Shown: positions 36,184-45,414 of the stretch, one piece after another
How positions within the stretch are numbered: position 1 is the stretch's first letter
How the letters are laid out: each line of letters opens with the position of its first letter
NCBI GenBank assembly: GCA_035296965.1
Contig: DATGZX010000367.1
Coordinates: 1 to 58,923, forward strand
Reading direction: 5' to 3'
Origin: DATGZX01 sp035296965
GTDB lineage: Bacteria > Planctomycetota > Planctomycetia > Gemmatales > Gemmataceae
Length of the DNA stretch: 58,923 nucleotides
Program-made: the position numbers and the translations under genes
Notes under the pieces: model-generated
Database searches by the model: none
The model's input: the letters and a program-made list of their open reading frames with translations, nothing else
Told to the model about the DNA's origin: nothing

Positions 36184-37740
36184 ATGCGTTGGCGCTCCGC
36201 TCTCGTTGCTGGGCTTGGTGTTTTGCTATCAGTCGGCCAAATTGCGGCAGCCGAGCGGCCGGATGCGACTTCGTTGGCGGCCGAAATCGACCGGCTCATC
36301 CTCGAAAAACTCAAGACGACCGGCGTTTCTGCCTCGCCCCTGGCTGACGACGCCACTTTTTTCCGCCGGCTAAACCTCGCGATCGCCGGCCGGATCCCCG
36401 TACCCTCGGAAGTCCGAGCATTCCTGGCCGACAAAGCGCCCGACAAACGAGCTCGGGCGGTCGACCGTCTCCTTGCGTCGCCTGCCTATGTCAATCACAT
36501 GACCGTTTCCTGGAACGGCTGGCTGCTACCGGAAGCGGCGACCGATCCAGCCGTTGCTAATGCCGCGGTCGGCTTCAAGGTATGGCTGCGTAGCCGGATT
36601 CGTGAAAACGCCTCGTTTGATCGGCTCACCTCGGAGCTTCTCACCTATCCTCTCAATGGTCGTGCCCTGGCCGACCAGCCGGCAGGCGACGGCGGGACGG
36701 ACGCCGCCAACGGCCCCCTGGCCTTTTACACCGCAAAAGAGGGGAAACCGGAGAATCTCGCCGCCGCAACGGCGCGAGTGTTTCTCGGCGTCCATCTCGA
36801 GTGCGCTCAATGTCACAACCATCCGTTCGCACGCTGGAGCCGGGACCAGTTTTGGGGCATGGCCGCATTCTTTGGCGGCATCGAAAAAACGGATGGCGGA
36901 ACTCTGCGCGAAATCCAGGGCAAACGCGAGCTGCTCATTCCCAACTCTTTCCGCGCCGTTCCCGCCACCATGCTGGACGACCGCGAGCCGGAATGGCAAT
37001 ACAAGAAAAGCCCTCGGGCCACCCTCGCTGCCTGGGTGACTGCGCCCGACAACCCGTTTTTCTCCAAGGCGATCGTCAATCGGCTTTGGTGGATGCTCTT
37101 CGGCGTCGGTCTCGTCGATCCTGTCGATGATTTCCACGATCAGAACCCGGCCAGCCATCCCGAGCTGCTCGACACTCTGGCCCGGGCATTTGTCCAGTCT
37201 GGCTTTGATACCAAGTTCATCCTCAGGGCCATCTGTCAGAGCCAGGCTTTTGGCCGCTCCAGTGCCATTGCTGACTCCGCCGCGGCAAATGTTCGCCTCT
37301 ACGCCCACTTCCCGATGCAGGGGCTGTCCCCCGAGCAGATCTACGATAGTCTCATGGTCCTATTCGGCGAGCGAACCGAAACTCGCGGCGACGACGGACA
37401 GCGCCGTCAGTTTCTCGAGGCCTTCGCCGTTTCTGGGCGACAAACAGAAAGCCCGACGACGATCTTGCAAGCCCTCACGCTCATGAATAGCAAACAAGTG
37501 GGCGCGGCTACGGATGGGCAATCCAGCCGGTTGCTTGGGGGTGTGCTCAAGCTGCCTGGTTTGACGCCGACGGAGCGGATCGAAGCAATCTACTTCGCTG
37601 TGTTGAGTCGGCCTCCGCGCAAAGCCGAATTGGACCAAACGCTAGCCCATGTCAAGGGCTGCACAGACGGCACCGATAAAGCGCATGCCGACGTGCTCTG
37701 GGCTTTGCTCAACGGCATCGAATTCAGGACGAATCATTAA
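36184..37740 (+). CDS. Short DUF1549/DUF1553 cytochrome-like protein
   Basis: I chose ATG 36184 (MRWRSALVAGLGVLLSV): GAGGG is 7 bases upstream, while the ATG at 36178 is too close to it. The 518-residue protein has a signal peptide, then DUF1549 (PSCyt2) features: an RRLNLAIAGRIPVPSEVRAFLAD stretch, and a single CAQCH motif (207-211) followed by NHPFARWSRDQFW. The DUF1553 (PSD1) part has NRLWWMLFGVGLVDPVDDF and HPELLDTLA. CxxCH could bind one haem c. The usual separate N-terminal cytochrome domain (PSCyt1) is missing, so it is shorter than most relatives. These proteins are planctomycete-specific and accompany DUF1501 proteins, as here (22 bases downstream). Confidence 0.92.
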   Translation: MRWRSALVAGLGVLLSVGQIAAAERPDATSLAAEIDRLILEKLKTTGVSASPLADDATFFRRLNLAIAGRIPVPSEVRAFLADKAPDKRARAVDRLLASPAYVNHMTVSWNGWLLPEAATDPAVANAAVGFKVWLRSRIRENASFDRLTSELLTYPLNGRALADQPAGDGGTDAANGPLAFYTAKEGKPENLAAATARVFLGVHLECAQCHNHPFARWSRDQFWGMAAFFGGIEKTDGGTLREIQGKRELLIPNSFRAVPATMLDDREPEWQYKKSPRATLAAWVTAPDNPFFSKAIVNRLWWMLFGVGLVDPVDDFHDQNPASHPELLDTLARAFVQSGFDTKFILRAICQSQAFGRSSAIADSAAANVRLYAHFPMQGLSPEQIYDSLMVLFGERTETRGDDGQRRQFLEAFAVSGRQTESPTTILQALTLMNSKQVGAATDGQSSRLLGGVLKLPGLTPTERIEAIYFAVLSRPPRKAELDQTLAHVKGCTDGTDKAHADVLWALLNGIEFRTNH

Positions 37741-37762
37741 GGGGTTTTCAGGAGGCTTTCCC

Positions 37763-39094
37763 ATGCAATGGGGTCACGACGCGTCTTGGACTCGACGACA
37801 TTTCTTACGCTCAGGCGCGGCCGCTTGCACAGTGAGTCTCTCCGGCTGGCTGAGCCGTCTCGCCTACGCCGCAAGTGGCGACCCGAAGCGGACCCGAAGT
37901 TGCATCCTCCTGTGGATGAATGGCGGCCCTGCGACGATTGACCTGTGGGATCTCAAGCCCGGTCATGCCAACGGCGGCCCGTACAAGGCGATTGCTACCA
38001 AGGCCCCTGGTCTGAAGATTGGCGAACATCTTCCCAAACTGGCGAGCTGGGGCGACCGTCTCGCCGTCATTCGTTCCATGACGACGAAGGAGGGCGATCA
38101 TGGCCGCGCTGCCTATCTCCTCCGCACCGGCAACTTGCCCCTGGGCGGCATTGACTTCCCCACTCTGGGATCGCTCGTCGCCAAAGAGCTGCATCGCGAA
38201 GGAGCCGATCTGCCGCCTTTTGTCAGCATCGCTCCACAGCGCTTCCTGGCACAGAATGCCTTCGGACCGGGCTTCCTCGGACCGCTATACGCACCCTTGC
38301 TGGTCGCCGACGGCCAGCGGGCAGCGCTGGGCGGCGCTAATAACCAGGGCGTCGATCAGCAGCTTAAAGTCGAAAACCTGCAACGCATCTCCGGTGTCGG
38401 CGCCGACCAGGCCGACCGCCGGCTTGCTCTCATGCGCAACCTGGAGACCGATTTCCTGGCATCCCATCCCGGCGCGATTGCGGATAGCCACCGGTCGGCT
38501 TATGGGGCCGCCGTCCGGCTGATGCATCCCGAAACGGCCCGGGTTTTCGAATTTGCGAGCGAGAAAGCCGAATTACGCGACCGCTATGGCCGCAACCTCT
38601 TTGGCCAAGGATGTCTCCTTGCCCGGCGACTCGTTGAACGAGGCGTCCCGTTCGTCGAAGTCACGCTCGATGGCTGGGATACGCATGCGAATAATTTTGA
38701 CGGCGTCAAGAACCTGTGCGGCGTGCTCGACCCGGCCTGGTCCACCCTCATGGCGGATCTGAAGGATCGCGGCCTGCTCGAATCAACGCTGGTGGTTTGC
38801 ATGGGCGAGTTCGGCCGGACGCCGAAGATCAATCCGCAAAAGGGCCGCGACCACTTCCCCAATGCCTGGAGCGCTGTCCTGGCCGGGGGCGGCATCAAGG
38901 GCGGCCAAGCCGTCGGCCGAAGCAGCAAGGACGGCATGCAAGTCGAGGAGCGGCCGTGCGGCGTCCCCGACCTCCTAGCCACGATTTGTCGAGCAATAGG
39001 TATCGATTCTGAAAAACAGAACATGTCGAATGTGGGCCGACCCATCCGTATCGTGGACAAGGCTGCCCGGCCAATCTCTGAAGTGCTGGTATGA
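37763..39094 (+). CDS. Tat-exported DUF1501 protein (sulfatase/phosphatase fold)
   Basis: The start at 37763 is fixed by a perfect AGGAGG 7 bases upstream and the twin-arginine signal TRRHFLRSG. The 443-residue protein carries DUF1501 hallmarks: LLWMNGGPATIDLWDLKPG, VTLDGWDTHANNF, GEFGRTPKIN and GRDHFPNAWS. The fold is related to alkaline phosphatases and sulfatases, with Asp/His metal ligands, but the substrate is unknown. Because it is exported folded, it may acquire metal in the cytoplasm. It is always found with DUF1549/1553 partners; the two probably form one periplasmic complex. Its stop overlaps the start of the EF-hand gene (ATGA). Confidence 0.93.
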   Translation: MQWGHDASWTRRHFLRSGAAACTVSLSGWLSRLAYAASGDPKRTRSCILLWMNGGPATIDLWDLKPGHANGGPYKAIATKAPGLKIGEHLPKLASWGDRLAVIRSMTTKEGDHGRAAYLLRTGNLPLGGIDFPTLGSLVAKELHREGADLPPFVSIAPQRFLAQNAFGPGFLGPLYAPLLVADGQRAALGGANNQGVDQQLKVENLQRISGVGADQADRRLALMRNLETDFLASHPGAIADSHRSAYGAAVRLMHPETARVFEFASEKAELRDRYGRNLFGQGCLLARRLVERGVPFVEVTLDGWDTHANNFDGVKNLCGVLDPAWSTLMADLKDRGLLESTLVVCMGEFGRTPKINPQKGRDHFPNAWSAVLAGGGIKGGQAVGRSSKDGMQVEERPCGVPDLLATICRAIGIDSEKQNMSNVGRPIRIVDKAARPISEVLV

Positions 39095-40791
39095 CGCTTC
39101 GCTCCATCTTGATTCCCTCTGCGCTGCTGGGCTGCCTGGCAACTGCCCTGGCGCCAGCCGAGCCGCCGGCAAAAGCTCAATCTCCTGAGAGCGTTCGCGA
39201 TTTGGTCTACTGGGGCGTGGGTGGCCCGACACGCATCCGCTTGCGCATTAGGATCGCTGGCCGTCCAGCAGACCTCCTCTGGTCAGATGCAGTCGAGGCG
39301 CTTTTTGCCTTCTGCGATCGCAACGGCGACGGCGTACTCGACCCGGCCGAATATGCACCGTTCGTCGAGCAGCGCCGCGGGAGAGTCATGCAAATCGCGC
39401 TGGACGAAGCCGCAGGCTTGCCGGCTCTACGCCTGGACTTTGACCGGCGAAATGCAAAAGTCACCCGTGCCATCTTTGATTCCGCATTGCGCGAAGCCGG
39501 GTTTGGGCCGGTTGTGCTCTCCGTGCGGCGGGCACAGCCCGATTCTCAACGGCTCAGCAGTATTCTTTTTCGACGGCTGGACCGCGACGGCGACGGCAAG
39601 CTCTCGACCGCTGAGCTGCGCGATGCCCGCGACCGATTGGCATTCTTCGACGCGAACGAAGACGAATTCATTTCCGTGACGGAGTTGCTAGGCAATGTCG
39701 ACGCGAGCCCGATTGCACCTGCGGCTTTGCAGCGCAGCGACTCCTCGGATGCAACCGACTCGACGTCCGACTTGGTGTTATTGCCCCCGGACCGCGAGGC
39801 GGCCGTGCAACAAATTGTGGCTTCCCGTGGCGATGCCAAGCGCAAGGCGATTCGTCGCGCCGAGTTTGGGGGCGACGAGAGGACGTTCGCTGCGCTTGAC
39901 AAGAACAGTGACGGCAAGCTCGACGCCGCGGAGTTGGAAGGTTGGCTGAAGCAGCCTCCCGACCTGGAAATAGTGGTATCCGCGGGCACGCCCTTGGCGC
40001 CAGGCCAATCGACGCACCGCCTCTATACTTTGGTCTCCGAGCCAGGAAGTAGCAAGTTGCGGGTGCAAACCGCCCCTGGCATTGAAGCCTCTTCGGAACG
40101 ATTTTACTTCCGTTTCGACCAGCCCGTCGCTGTCGATCGCCGGGGCACGCTCCCCAGCAGGGAGATCGACGTGATCCGCGCGGAGATGAAGCGCCTCGCC
40201 GACGGCAAGGGCATTGTCCAGCGCAAGCAAGTGGAAGCTAGCCCGCGGCAACCAGGCTCATTCGCTGCGCTCGCATTTTTTGATTTTGCCGACCTCAATG
40301 CCGACGGCAAACTTGAAACCGCGGAAGTGGAGGCGGCGCTCAAGGTTCTTGCTCCCCTGTTTGCCGGCTGCCGCATGAGGATAACAGTTCAAGATCAAGG
40401 CACTGGCCTTTTCGAGTTGCTGGATCGAAACGGCGACAGCCGATTGTCGCCGCGTGAATTGGTAAACGCTATCGAGGTCCTGAAGCCCTTCGCGGATTCG
40501 ACCGGCAAGGTGAGCCCCGCTGCCTTGCCCCGGCGTTTCTTCGTCCAAATCGCGGTTGAACCTCTCCCCATATTCTCGTTCCCGGCGCCTATCGCGCTTG
40601 CGAAACCGAGCGCGCCTCCTGAGCGCACCCCCGCCTGGTTTTACGACATGGACCGCAACGGCGACGGCGAGGTGTCGCTCCGCGAGTTCCTTGGGCCCAT
40701 CGAATTGTTTCGCAAGCTGGACAAAAACGGCGACGGCCTCATCAGCCTCGACGAAGCGAGGGCCACCCAGATCGAAAAATCAGGGCGTTGA
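39091..40791 (+). CDS. Secreted protein with eight EF-hand motifs
   Basis: The 566-residue protein has a signal peptide (MTLRSILIPSALLGCLATALA) and eight EF-hand loops. Examples are DRNGDGVLDPAE, DRDGDGKLSTAE, DKNSDGKLDAAE, DLNADGKLETAE, DRNGDGEVSLRE and DKNGDGLISLDE; two are less perfect (DANEDEFISVTE, DRNGDSRLSPRE). They are arranged in pairs separated by helical or beta linkers. It should bind several calcium ions in the periplasm. The ATGA overlap with the DUF1501 gene indicates one operon with the two preceding genes. It may stabilise or regulate that complex by calcium. Confidence 0.92.
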   Translation: MTLRSILIPSALLGCLATALAPAEPPAKAQSPESVRDLVYWGVGGPTRIRLRIRIAGRPADLLWSDAVEALFAFCDRNGDGVLDPAEYAPFVEQRRGRVMQIALDEAAGLPALRLDFDRRNAKVTRAIFDSALREAGFGPVVLSVRRAQPDSQRLSSILFRRLDRDGDGKLSTAELRDARDRLAFFDANEDEFISVTELLGNVDASPIAPAALQRSDSSDATDSTSDLVLLPPDREAAVQQIVASRGDAKRKAIRRAEFGGDERTFAALDKNSDGKLDAAELEGWLKQPPDLEIVVSAGTPLAPGQSTHRLYTLVSEPGSSKLRVQTAPGIEASSERFYFRFDQPVAVDRRGTLPSREIDVIRAEMKRLADGKGIVQRKQVEASPRQPGSFAALAFFDFADLNADGKLETAEVEAALKVLAPLFAGCRMRITVQDQGTGLFELLDRNGDSRLSPRELVNAIEVLKPFADSTGKVSPAALPRRFFVQIAVEPLPIFSFPAPIALAKPSAPPERTPAWFYDMDRNGDGEVSLREFLGPIELFRKLDKNGDGLISLDEARATQIEKSGR

Positions 40792-40841
40792 CGCCGAACA
40801 GCCGTACTGGTGGAGCTTGGCAGGATGCCCTCGCGTCGTCC

Positions 40842-42473
40842 TTAACTTGAAGCTGCGCTGGGCGGCGCATCAGGCGCCGCGACGTCTGGGACGGTCGTGG
40901 CGCCGTTCGGAGTGGTCGTCTCGGGCTTGAGCCGGGCCAGGTAGTCCGGCATCTCCACGCCGCCGATGTCCTTGAGCACTTGCATCATCGGCGGCATCGA
41001 GCGCACCAGCCCCTGCAGGAAATGGGAGGTGTTGCCGCCCGTGCCGTTGCTGCCGCCGTTTTCCCAGACAACCACCTTGTCGAACTTGATGTTGGAAATC
41101 GCCTTGGCGGACGTTTCCGCGAGCCGGTCCACGTGCTCCAGCATCAGCAGTTGATAAGCCTGCGTGGCGCCGCCGCAGGCTTCGACGATGCGGCGCAAGC
41201 CTTCTGCTTTCTGCGACAGGATTTCGTATTGTCCCTTGGCTTCCGCTTCCAGCTTGGCGAAGATCGCCTTCGCCTGTCCCTCGGCTTCGAGCCGAATGCG
41301 TTCAGCGGCGGCCTCAGCCTCGACGATGATGCGGGCCTTCTCGGCCTTGGCCGGTGCTTCCACAGCGGCGCGGCGCTCGGCTTCCACGCGCTCGGCGTCG
41401 GCCAGTGCAGCCTTAGCCTGGGCGCGGTTTTGCGCTTCCTGGACGGCCGCTTCGGCCTGGCGCTTCTTGGTTTCGCCGAGTTGGAAAGCCTCGGCCTGCT
41501 TGACCTGCAGGTTGGCCTGGGCCAGGGCGATCTCGGCCTGGGCCACAGCCTCGCCGGAGACTGCCTTGGCATTGGCGTCGGCCAAGGCGATGCGCATCGT
41601 GCGCTCCGCGTCTTTCACCTGGGCATCGCGCTCGAAGCCCGCCCTCTGTTCGCCGATTTTCTGCTCCTTGTCCAACTCGGCCAGGCGGACGGCTTGCTCG
41701 CGGCTCGCCTCGCGGGTGCCGATCTCCCGCAGCTTATGGGCGTTGGCGACCTGGACCGCGGTGGTTTGCTGGGCCGCGGCCACACCGATGGCCCCGACCT
41801 TTTCCTGCTCGGCCACGTCGATGAGCGCCTGTTGCACCGCCTGCGACGCCGCCTTCTTGCCAATGGCCTGAATGTACCCGGATTCATCCGTAATATCCGT
41901 GATGTTGACGTTGATCAGCACCAACCCGATTTTGCGCAGCTCCGGCTCCAGAGAAGCCTGGATTCTTTGCAGGAACTGCTCGCGGTGGCGATTGATGTCC
42001 TCGATCCGCATCGAGGCGATGACCTGGCGGAGCTGACCGAAAATGATGTGCTCGGCCTGCTTCTTGATCTCCTCGGTATTGAGACCAAGCAGGCGGATGG
42101 CGGCGTTTTGCATGACCTCCGGCTCGGTGCCGATCGCCACCGTAAAAACGCTCGGCACATTGACGCGGATGTTCTCAATGGACAGGGCGCCGCGGAGCGG
42201 CACCTCGATCTGGATCGGCTCCAGGTTCAGGTAGCCGTAGTCCTGGATGAGCGGCATGACCAGGGCCGCTCCGCCATGGATACAGTGGGCCGTGTTGCCC
42301 CCGCCCACCTTGCCGTAGATGACGAGCACGCGGTTGCTGGGGCAACGCCGGTAACGGCTGGCGAACAGCGAGGCCAGGCTGAGGAACGCCAGGGCCGCGA
42401 CGGCAGCCATGATTCCAAGCCAAAGCGAGGACGAGTTCTCGACGCCGCCGGCAGCCAGCAAGGGACTAAACAT
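40842..42473 (-). CDS. Flotillin (SPFH/Band 7 membrane scaffold)
   Basis: I chose ATG 42473 (MFSPLLAAGG), which overlaps the kinase/NfeD stop by eight bases (ATGTTTAG) and has GGAG 10 bases upstream. The 543-residue protein has one N-terminal membrane helix (about 17-39), an SPFH domain (about 45-250, with VLVIYGKVGGGN and IRLLGLNTEEIKKQAEHIIFG) and a long Ala/Glu/Gln-rich coiled coil (about 250-450, repeated AEAAA and AQAE units). The C-terminal flotillin region (KAISNIKFDKVVVWENGG) ends in a Pro/Ala tail. Flotillins of the YqiK/YuaG type form large membrane rafts and work with NfeD-family proteins. Here the NfeD partner is encoded just upstream, fused to a kinase. Confidence 0.92.
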   Translation of the reverse strand: MFSPLLAAGGVENSSSLWLGIMAAVAALAFLSLASLFASRYRRCPSNRVLVIYGKVGGGNTAHCIHGGAALVMPLIQDYGYLNLEPIQIEVPLRGALSIENIRVNVPSVFTVAIGTEPEVMQNAAIRLLGLNTEEIKKQAEHIIFGQLRQVIASMRIEDINRHREQFLQRIQASLEPELRKIGLVLINVNITDITDESGYIQAIGKKAASQAVQQALIDVAEQEKVGAIGVAAAQQTTAVQVANAHKLREIGTREASREQAVRLAELDKEQKIGEQRAGFERDAQVKDAERTMRIALADANAKAVSGEAVAQAEIALAQANLQVKQAEAFQLGETKKRQAEAAVQEAQNRAQAKAALADAERVEAERRAAVEAPAKAEKARIIVEAEAAAERIRLEAEGQAKAIFAKLEAEAKGQYEILSQKAEGLRRIVEACGGATQAYQLLMLEHVDRLAETSAKAISNIKFDKVVVWENGGSNGTGGNTSHFLQGLVRSMPPMMQVLKDIGGVEMPDYLARLKPETTTPNGATTVPDVAAPDAPPSAASS

Positions 42474-44358
42474 GACTGACATTCTCCGCAGTAGGGGCAA
42501 GGATGACTTCCACAGTATCGGTACCGAGGACCGCCACGACCACGACCTTCGACCCTGTCTCCAGGGTGTCTTCGGCGGTGACGGCCTGGTACTCCATGGT
42601 GCGATTCTGCACGTTGAGCAGGACTTTGCCGAGGCCGGCCTTGTGTCCGGGGATCGGCAGATATACGGTGCCGGCGCGGCCGACGGCGCGGCGAATGCGG
42701 ACGGAGCCGTCCGATTGGAGACTGACCAGCACGCGCATCAGCCAGGCGACCAGGAGAAGGGCGCCGCCGCCGGCTGCCAAGGCCAGGGCCAGCGTCTGGG
42801 CCGGTTGGAAACCGGCCGCGTCGGCTGCCCGCCCACCCAGCCCGAAGAAGGCTACGGCGGCGATGAATGTGCGAACCGTCAGCAACCGAACGAAACCTGT
42901 TGCGTGGGCATCGTGATTGGGGTCGTGCACGTCCTCCGCGTGGCCCGGCTCGCCGCCGAGGTCGTGACCATCGATGCCGTCGCCATGGTGGCCCAGTCCC
43001 AGCAGGCCAAGCAGGAACTGGCAGACCAGCACTGTGCCTCCCATAACGGCGCAGACCGAGTAGAGCATCGTTAATTGATCGTTCAAGGTCTCCTCCCTGC
43101 CTCTCTGGATGAGAACTATCAGGGCGCTCACGAGAATCAGCCCGCCGCACGCGGCACACATGGACGCAACCAGGCGCCAGTGCCGCCGTGGCGGTCCCCC
43201 GGCATTCTGCGGCAGCGCCGGCTCCTCGGCGGCATTCCCGCGGGCATCGAGCGCGTGCACGACATCCGCGGGCGTCGGGTAGCGCTGTGCCGGATCCTTC
43301 GCCAGCATCCGCTCGACGATGCGAACCAGCTCCGGAGGCGCATCGAGGCGGAACTGTGTCAGGGGTGGCGGCGTTCGCTCCGCGTGGGCGATTAGCTTGT
43401 CAATCGCGTCGCCCGTGGGAAACGGCGGCTGGCCGGTAACCAGGTAGTACAGCGTGCAACCCAGGCTGTAGATGTCGGCGCGAATATCGGCGCTTTGTGG
43501 GCTGGCCGCTTGTTCGGGGGCCATGTAGTCTGGCGTCCCGAGCATAGCGCCGGCTTGCGTCAACCCTGGGGCGGGCGTGGCGAAACCTCCGGCGGCCGGC
43601 GCGCCTGCGGCCGGAGCAGAATCCCGAGCCAAGCGGGCCAGCCCGAAATCCAGGATCTTGATCTGGCCTTCGGGGGTGCGGATCAGGTTGGCCGGCTTGA
43701 TGTCACGATGGACCATGCCATGTTGGAACGCGTACTGGAGTCCGAGGGCCGCCTGGCGAACGCAGTCGCAGGCCAGCGGAATCGGCAGCGGCCCCTGGCG
43801 CTTGACGAGTCGATCCAGGCTGTCGCCCTCGACATATTCCATGACGAGGAAATGAATATCGCCGGCTTGTTCCGCATCGTAAGCCGTGACGATGTGCGGG
43901 TGCACCAACTGGGCGGCGCTGCGGACCTCGCGGCGGAAGCGCTCAATCGCGGCCGGGTCGCCGGTCAGGGCGCGGTTAATGACCTTCAGGGCTACCAGCC
44001 GGCCCATCAACAGATGCTCGGCCTTGTAGACCACGCCCATGCCGCCGATCCCCAGCAATTCCAGGACGCGATAGCGCGGGTGCTGGGCCAGTTCCGGTGG
44101 CACGCCAGGGTCGCCGGCCAGCGGCAGGATGGCGTTGGTCAACGTTGGCGCCTCCTGTGGAACCACGCTCTCGGTGCTGGCATTCGCTTGCAGCTTGGCA
44201 ACGAAGGAATCCGCCGGCAGATTCTCCAGAATGGTCCGGCACAGTGTGCAATCTTCCAGGTGCTCCTGGACGGTCGCCGCCGCAGTCTCGTCGAGCCTGC
44301 CCAGGCCGAACGCGGCCAACTGCTCGCGATCGGGATGTGAAAGGCCTACGCCGTTCAT
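42466..44358 (-). CDS. Zinc-finger / Ser-Thr kinase / NfeD-like fusion protein
   Basis: The start at 44358 has AAGGAG 8 bases upstream. The 630-residue protein combines three parts. Residues 1-50 form an anti-sigma-type zinc finger (H33-xxx-C37-xx-C40). Residues 96-370 are a Hanks-type kinase with GIGGMG loop, Lys125, HRDIKPAN (217-224), DFG (237-239) and GTPDYMAPE; all catalytic residues are present. Residues 395-622 have four membrane helices, a His/Asp-rich loop (456-486) and a C-terminal OB fold (about 553-622). The last part matches NfeD-type flotillin partners (YuaF/YqiJ). It is encoded between an ECF sigma factor and a flotillin, so it probably senses the sigma factor or envelope state and phosphorylates proteins at flotillin rafts. 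The kinase-NfeD fusion is unusual. Confidence 0.88.
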   Translation of the reverse strand: MNGVGLSHPDREQLAAFGLGRLDETAAATVQEHLEDCTLCRTILENLPADSFVAKLQANASTESVVPQEAPTLTNAILPLAGDPGVPPELAQHPRYRVLELLGIGGMGVVYKAEHLLMGRLVALKVINRALTGDPAAIERFRREVRSAAQLVHPHIVTAYDAEQAGDIHFLVMEYVEGDSLDRLVKRQGPLPIPLACDCVRQAALGLQYAFQHGMVHRDIKPANLIRTPEGQIKILDFGLARLARDSAPAAGAPAAGGFATPAPGLTQAGAMLGTPDYMAPEQAASPQSADIRADIYSLGCTLYYLVTGQPPFPTGDAIDKLIAHAERTPPPLTQFRLDAPPELVRIVERMLAKDPAQRYPTPADVVHALDARGNAAEEPALPQNAGGPPRRHWRLVASMCAACGGLILVSALIVLIQRGREETLNDQLTMLYSVCAVMGGTVLVCQFLLGLLGLGHHGDGIDGHDLGGEPGHAEDVHDPNHDAHATGFVRLLTVRTFIAAVAFFGLGGRAADAAGFQPAQTLALALAAGGGALLLVAWLMRVLVSLQSDGSVRIRRAVGRAGTVYLPIPGHKAGLGKVLLNVQNRTMEYQAVTAEDTLETGSKVVVVAVLGTDTVEVILAPTAENVSHV

Positions 44359-44457
44359 CGGACGAACTCCTTGCCGCACCAAGCGGTGGGGAACGATGCT
44401 TGACGCCCTCCATAAAGGAAAGTGCGCCGGCGACGCCATCCTGTACGAAAACCCCAA

Positions 44458-45048
44458 TTAGTCGATCAACCCGCGCGACTCTTGCCGTAAGCGCCTGAGC
44501 ACGCGTGACTTGGCGAGTAAGACCGCGTTGACGGTCATGCCCAGGTCGGCGGCAACGGCGGCGGCGCGCTCGCCTTTCAAGGCCGTGCGCGTGAATGATT
44601 GCCAGCTCTTTGCGTTGAACTCCGGCTCGATCAGCTCCCGCAGCCGCTGAAGCACGTACTGATCATGTTCCTGGTCCCACAGCGTGCTCAGGTCACTTTC
44701 TGGATCTTCGAGCTGCGCCAGTTCTTCGTCGATCGAGTTGTCTCCGTACGTCATAGGCCGCGATTTCTGCGCGCGGCGAAAAGCCAGCAGGCGATGGACC
44801 GCGATGGTCCGCAACCAGCACCGGAACGCGCCCGCTCGGTGGCTGTGCTGAAACGTCGGCAAGCCGCGAATCACCTGACCCAGCACGTCTTGCACGAGAT
44901 CGTCCAGGTCGTGGGACTGCAACGCCCCGCCGAAGCGGCGCAGCCAGCCTTGGATCAACGGCGTGTATAGATCCACAAGCCGCTTCCACGACGGGCCGTC
45001 AGGATGCAGGCGTATCCGGTCCAGAAGACTGGCGGAAGTGTCCGGCAT
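44458..45048 (-). CDS. ECF-type RNA polymerase sigma factor
   Basis: The 196-residue protein has region 2 (LVDLYTPLIQGWLRRFG, HDLDDLVQDVLGQVIRGLPTF, FRCWLRTIAVHRLLAFRR) and region 4 with a helix-turn-helix (GERAAAVAADLGMTVNAVLLAKSRVLRRL). This is the planctomycete ECF type that usually goes with Ser/Thr kinases. It lies 100 bases upstream of the kinase/NfeD gene on the same strand. The kinase protein's HxxxCxxC zinc finger probably acts as its anti-sigma module. The start at 45048 has no strong Shine-Dalgarno. Its own promoter likely lies in 45049-45414. Confidence 0.93.
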   Translation of the reverse strand: MPDTSASLLDRIRLHPDGPSWKRLVDLYTPLIQGWLRRFGGALQSHDLDDLVQDVLGQVIRGLPTFQHSHRAGAFRCWLRTIAVHRLLAFRRAQKSRPMTYGDNSIDEELAQLEDPESDLSTLWDQEHDQYVLQRLRELIEPEFNAKSWQSFTRTALKGERAAAVAADLGMTVNAVLLAKSRVLRRLRQESRGLID

Positions 45049-45414
45049 TTGGCGTTTCCGGATGTCTCTTCAGCGATAGGCTGATTATCAGTGTACCGGG
45101 CAGTATCCGCAAGCGCTTTCCTGCCGCTTCCGGTTTCACCGATGAGGCAAGGGGTTCCAGTTGCGTCGAGTTTGCGGGCGGCGCCACACCAGGGAGGATA
45201 GCCAGTCCATCATCCAAGCCCAAGCCAGCCATCGAGCCCCGAATTCTTTACTTCCGCGTGCCGACCCAGTATTCCTCAGCTTTGGCACAAAGATCAAGAG
45301 GGAGAATAACCCGGCCGCCAACGGCCGCGTTCGGTCCTGTCTCTGTGCGCGCCCTGCCCTGCCTCTATAATAATAATCGTGAGGCATGTCCCAGAGTCGA
45401 AGGCCAGGAGTGCA
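45049..45414. other. Divergent promoter region
   Basis: It lies between the ECF sigma gene (minus) and the DUF971 gene (plus). I see no gene or strong hairpin. An AT-rich patch TATAATAATAATCG at 45366-45379 just before the DUF971 gene could be a -10 element. Confidence 0.4.

Noticed and set aside
40980..42479. 499-codon open frame on the plus strand
   Set aside because: It is antisense to the flotillin coiled coil and has repetitive Leu/Gly/Asp-rich sequence without a domain.
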